Shown here: in pieces, positions 63,057-64,000 of the stretch
How positions within the stretch are numbered: the stretch's first letter is position 1
Layout of the letters: each line of letters opens with the position of its first letter
NCBI RefSeq assembly: GCF_001679785.1
Contig: NZ_CP016293.1
Span: forward strand, 186,001 to 250,000
Origin: Rhizobium leguminosarum
GTDB lineage: Bacteria; Pseudomonadota; Alphaproteobacteria; Rhizobiales; Rhizobiaceae
Length of the DNA stretch: 64,000 bases
Direction: 5' to 3'
The notes under the pieces: model-generated
The model's database searches: none
Told to the model about the DNA's origin: nothing
Seen by the model: the letters and a program-made list of their open reading frames with translations, nothing else
Program-made: the position numbers and the translations under genes

Positions 63057-63085
63057 AATAGATAACGAAAGCCGCCTCCTGTCAA
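63057..63085 (-). promoter_or_regulatory. Sigma-70 promoter of the Gfo/Idh-VOC operon
   Basis: On the minus strand a perfect TTGACA (63085-63080), a 17-base spacer and TCTATT (63062-63057) lie about 70 bases before the start at 62991. Confidence 0.5.
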
Positions 63086-63141
63086 GGCGAGATAAAGGAG
63101 GAAATCGACCATGTTGCAAATTAAATATATGAAATATAATG

Positions 63142-63169
63142 GTTATTTTGTATCTAAATAGTTATTTTG
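63142..63169. repeat. Paired GTTATTTTG direct repeats in an AT-rich intergenic region
   Basis: GTTATTTTG occurs at 63142-63150 and 63161-63169, 19 bases apart and on the same helix face, within an unusually AT-rich stretch (63118-63175) of the 368-bp divergent gap 62992-63359. It could be a regulator site for either flanking unit. Nothing else is recognised between 63175 and 63359. Confidence 0.35.
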
Positions 63170-63359
63170 CAGGTTTTGGCGCTTGGTCTTTCGACAAAGG
63201 GCCAAGTCTTGAGCCGATCAGGCAAAGGTCTTTTTCCCCGACGCATCTTGCCCCGTCTTCATGAATGTGATCGATTTCGGCTGCCGTCGGGCTGGAGGGC
63301 GGCAACACCCCGCAATGTTTTGAAGAGCGCTCCCCGCTCGCCTGTGACGGAAGATCACC

Positions 63360-64000
63360 ATGTCTCAACCTTTGCTCGATGTCGCCGCTTCGGATGGTCT
63401 TTTTGTCGGTCGCATCTGGAATCCCGAAGTGCAGGGACCGAGCATTGTGATGTTACGCGAGGGTATGCTGGTCGACATCACGTCGCGCGAGGCGCCGACG
63501 CTGAGCGCCCTGCTCGAGCGGCAGGATGCCGCCACCTTCGTCCGTGCAGCAAGTGGCAAGGCGGTCGGCTCGCTGGCGGACATCGCCGCCAACAGTACTG
63601 GAGCTCCGGATCAAACGCGCCCGTATCTGCTTGCGCCCGTCGACCTGCAGGCAGTCAAGGCCTGCGGCGTCACCTTTGCGCAGTCGATGATCGAGCGCGT
63701 CATCGAGGAGAAGGCGGCCGGCAGTCCGGAGCGTGCCGCCTCGATCCGCGAGCGCGTCAGCACGCTGATCGGTGGCAGCCTCACCAATCTGAAGGCCGGT
63801 TCGCCGGAGGCTGCCAAGGTCAAGCAGGCACTGATCGACGAAGGCATGTGGTCGCAATATCTCGAGGTCGGTATCGGGCCGGACGCCGAAGTCTTCACCA
63901 AGTCGCCGGTGCTCTCCTCCGTCGGCTGGGGTGCGGATGTCGGCCTGCATCCGATCTCGACCTGGAACAATCCCGAGCCGGAAATCGTGCTCGCGGTCAA
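63360..64000 (+). CDS. Fumarylacetoacetate hydrolase family protein (5' part)
   Basis: 213 codons visible, open to the window edge. The start ATG at 63360 has GGAAG upstream. The LLAPVDLQAVKACGVTFAQS segment near residue 92 and the WNNPEPEIVLAVN segment at the edge are typical of the fumarylacetoacetase (FAH) fold; the glutamates there should bind the metal. The extended N-terminal part resembles sugar-acid dehydratases of this superfamily, such as 2-keto-3-deoxy-D-xylonate dehydratase (XylX-like), rather than true fumarylacetoacetase. Divergent from the Gfo/Idh operon, it may join a sugar-acid pathway with it. Confidence 0.78.
   Translation, partial: MSQPLLDVAASDGLFVGRIWNPEVQGPSIVMLREGMLVDITSREAPTLSALLERQDAATFVRAASGKAVGSLADIAANSTGAPDQTRPYLLAPVDLQAVKACGVTFAQSMIERVIEEKAAGSPERAASIRERVSTLIGGSLTNLKAGSPEAAKVKQALIDEGMWSQYLEVGIGPDAEVFTKSPVLSSVGWGADVGLHPISTWNNPEPEIVLAV

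Noticed and set aside
63118..63175. Replication origin or partition site in the AT-rich stretch
   Set aside because: Only two short direct repeats, no DnaA-box cluster and no rep or par gene nearby.

Overview
The window is about 64 kb of GC-rich DNA (roughly 60% or more by eye) from an alphaproteobacterium, most likely a Rhizobium of the etli/leguminosarum type. The reasons are the density of ABC importers with small regulators, Rhizobiales-type gene families (LIV-type importer, UgpC-like ATPases, Gfo/Idh/MocA oxidoreductases), and dispersed palindromic repeats that I recognise from memory as common between genes in rhizobia (about 21.7, 22.8, 30.5 and 42.9 kb). No rRNA, tRNA, transposase, phage gene or CRISPR array was seen. 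It reads as a catabolic or accessory region, on a chromosome or large plasmid.

Layout. 0-13.5 kb: a flavin monooxygenase cluster, with two DszC/SfnB-like enzymes, one DszA/NtaA-like enzyme, a ribose-type ABC importer whose binding protein is divergent, a Dpp-type peptide importer and a class V PLP enzyme. 13.6-21.7 kb: ligM-metF (tetrahydrofolate-dependent aryl O-demethylation) divergent from a GntR/FCD regulator and a complete LIV-type importer. 21.9-24.6 kb: a glycerophosphodiesterase between inverted repeats, then a TPR-GGDEF protein. 24.7-32.2 kb: a minus-strand operon of ABC importer, glycerophosphodiesterase, LacI regulator and inositol-monophosphatase family enzyme. 32.2-35.7 kb: YbaK, a Tim44-like protein, a 2-hydroxyacid dehydrogenase and HupE/UreJ. 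36-43 kb: marR-cydDCAB-cydX for the high-affinity cytochrome bd oxidase. 43.1-50.3 kb: a sugar ABC operon with an Idh-aldo/keto reductase fusion and a divergent AraC regulator. 50.4-60.3 kb: a guanidine utilisation operon. 60.4-64 kb: a VOC protein, two Gfo/Idh oxidoreductases, and the start of a fumarylacetoacetase-family gene.

The most striking element is the control region of the guanidine operon. A GCAC-N7-GTGC NtrC-type site, a textbook sigma-54 promoter (GG-N10-GC) and a guanidine-I (ykkC) riboswitch with its terminator lie in series ahead of a nitrate/taurine-type importer, two carboxyguanidine deiminase subunits, a biotin-dependent guanidine (formerly 'urea') carboxylase and allophanate hydrolase. 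This implies that nitrogen limitation gates initiation and guanidine gates elongation. Other inferred circuits are an FNR/FixK box at exactly -41.5 of a candidate cyd promoter plus a MarR palindrome on a second promoter, TGTATAC-type operators on the divergent ligM/gntR promoters, and a LacI-type palindrome on the glycerophosphodiester importer. In four separate ABC operons a stable hairpin directly follows the binding-protein gene, as expected where the binding protein is made in excess over the membrane subunits.
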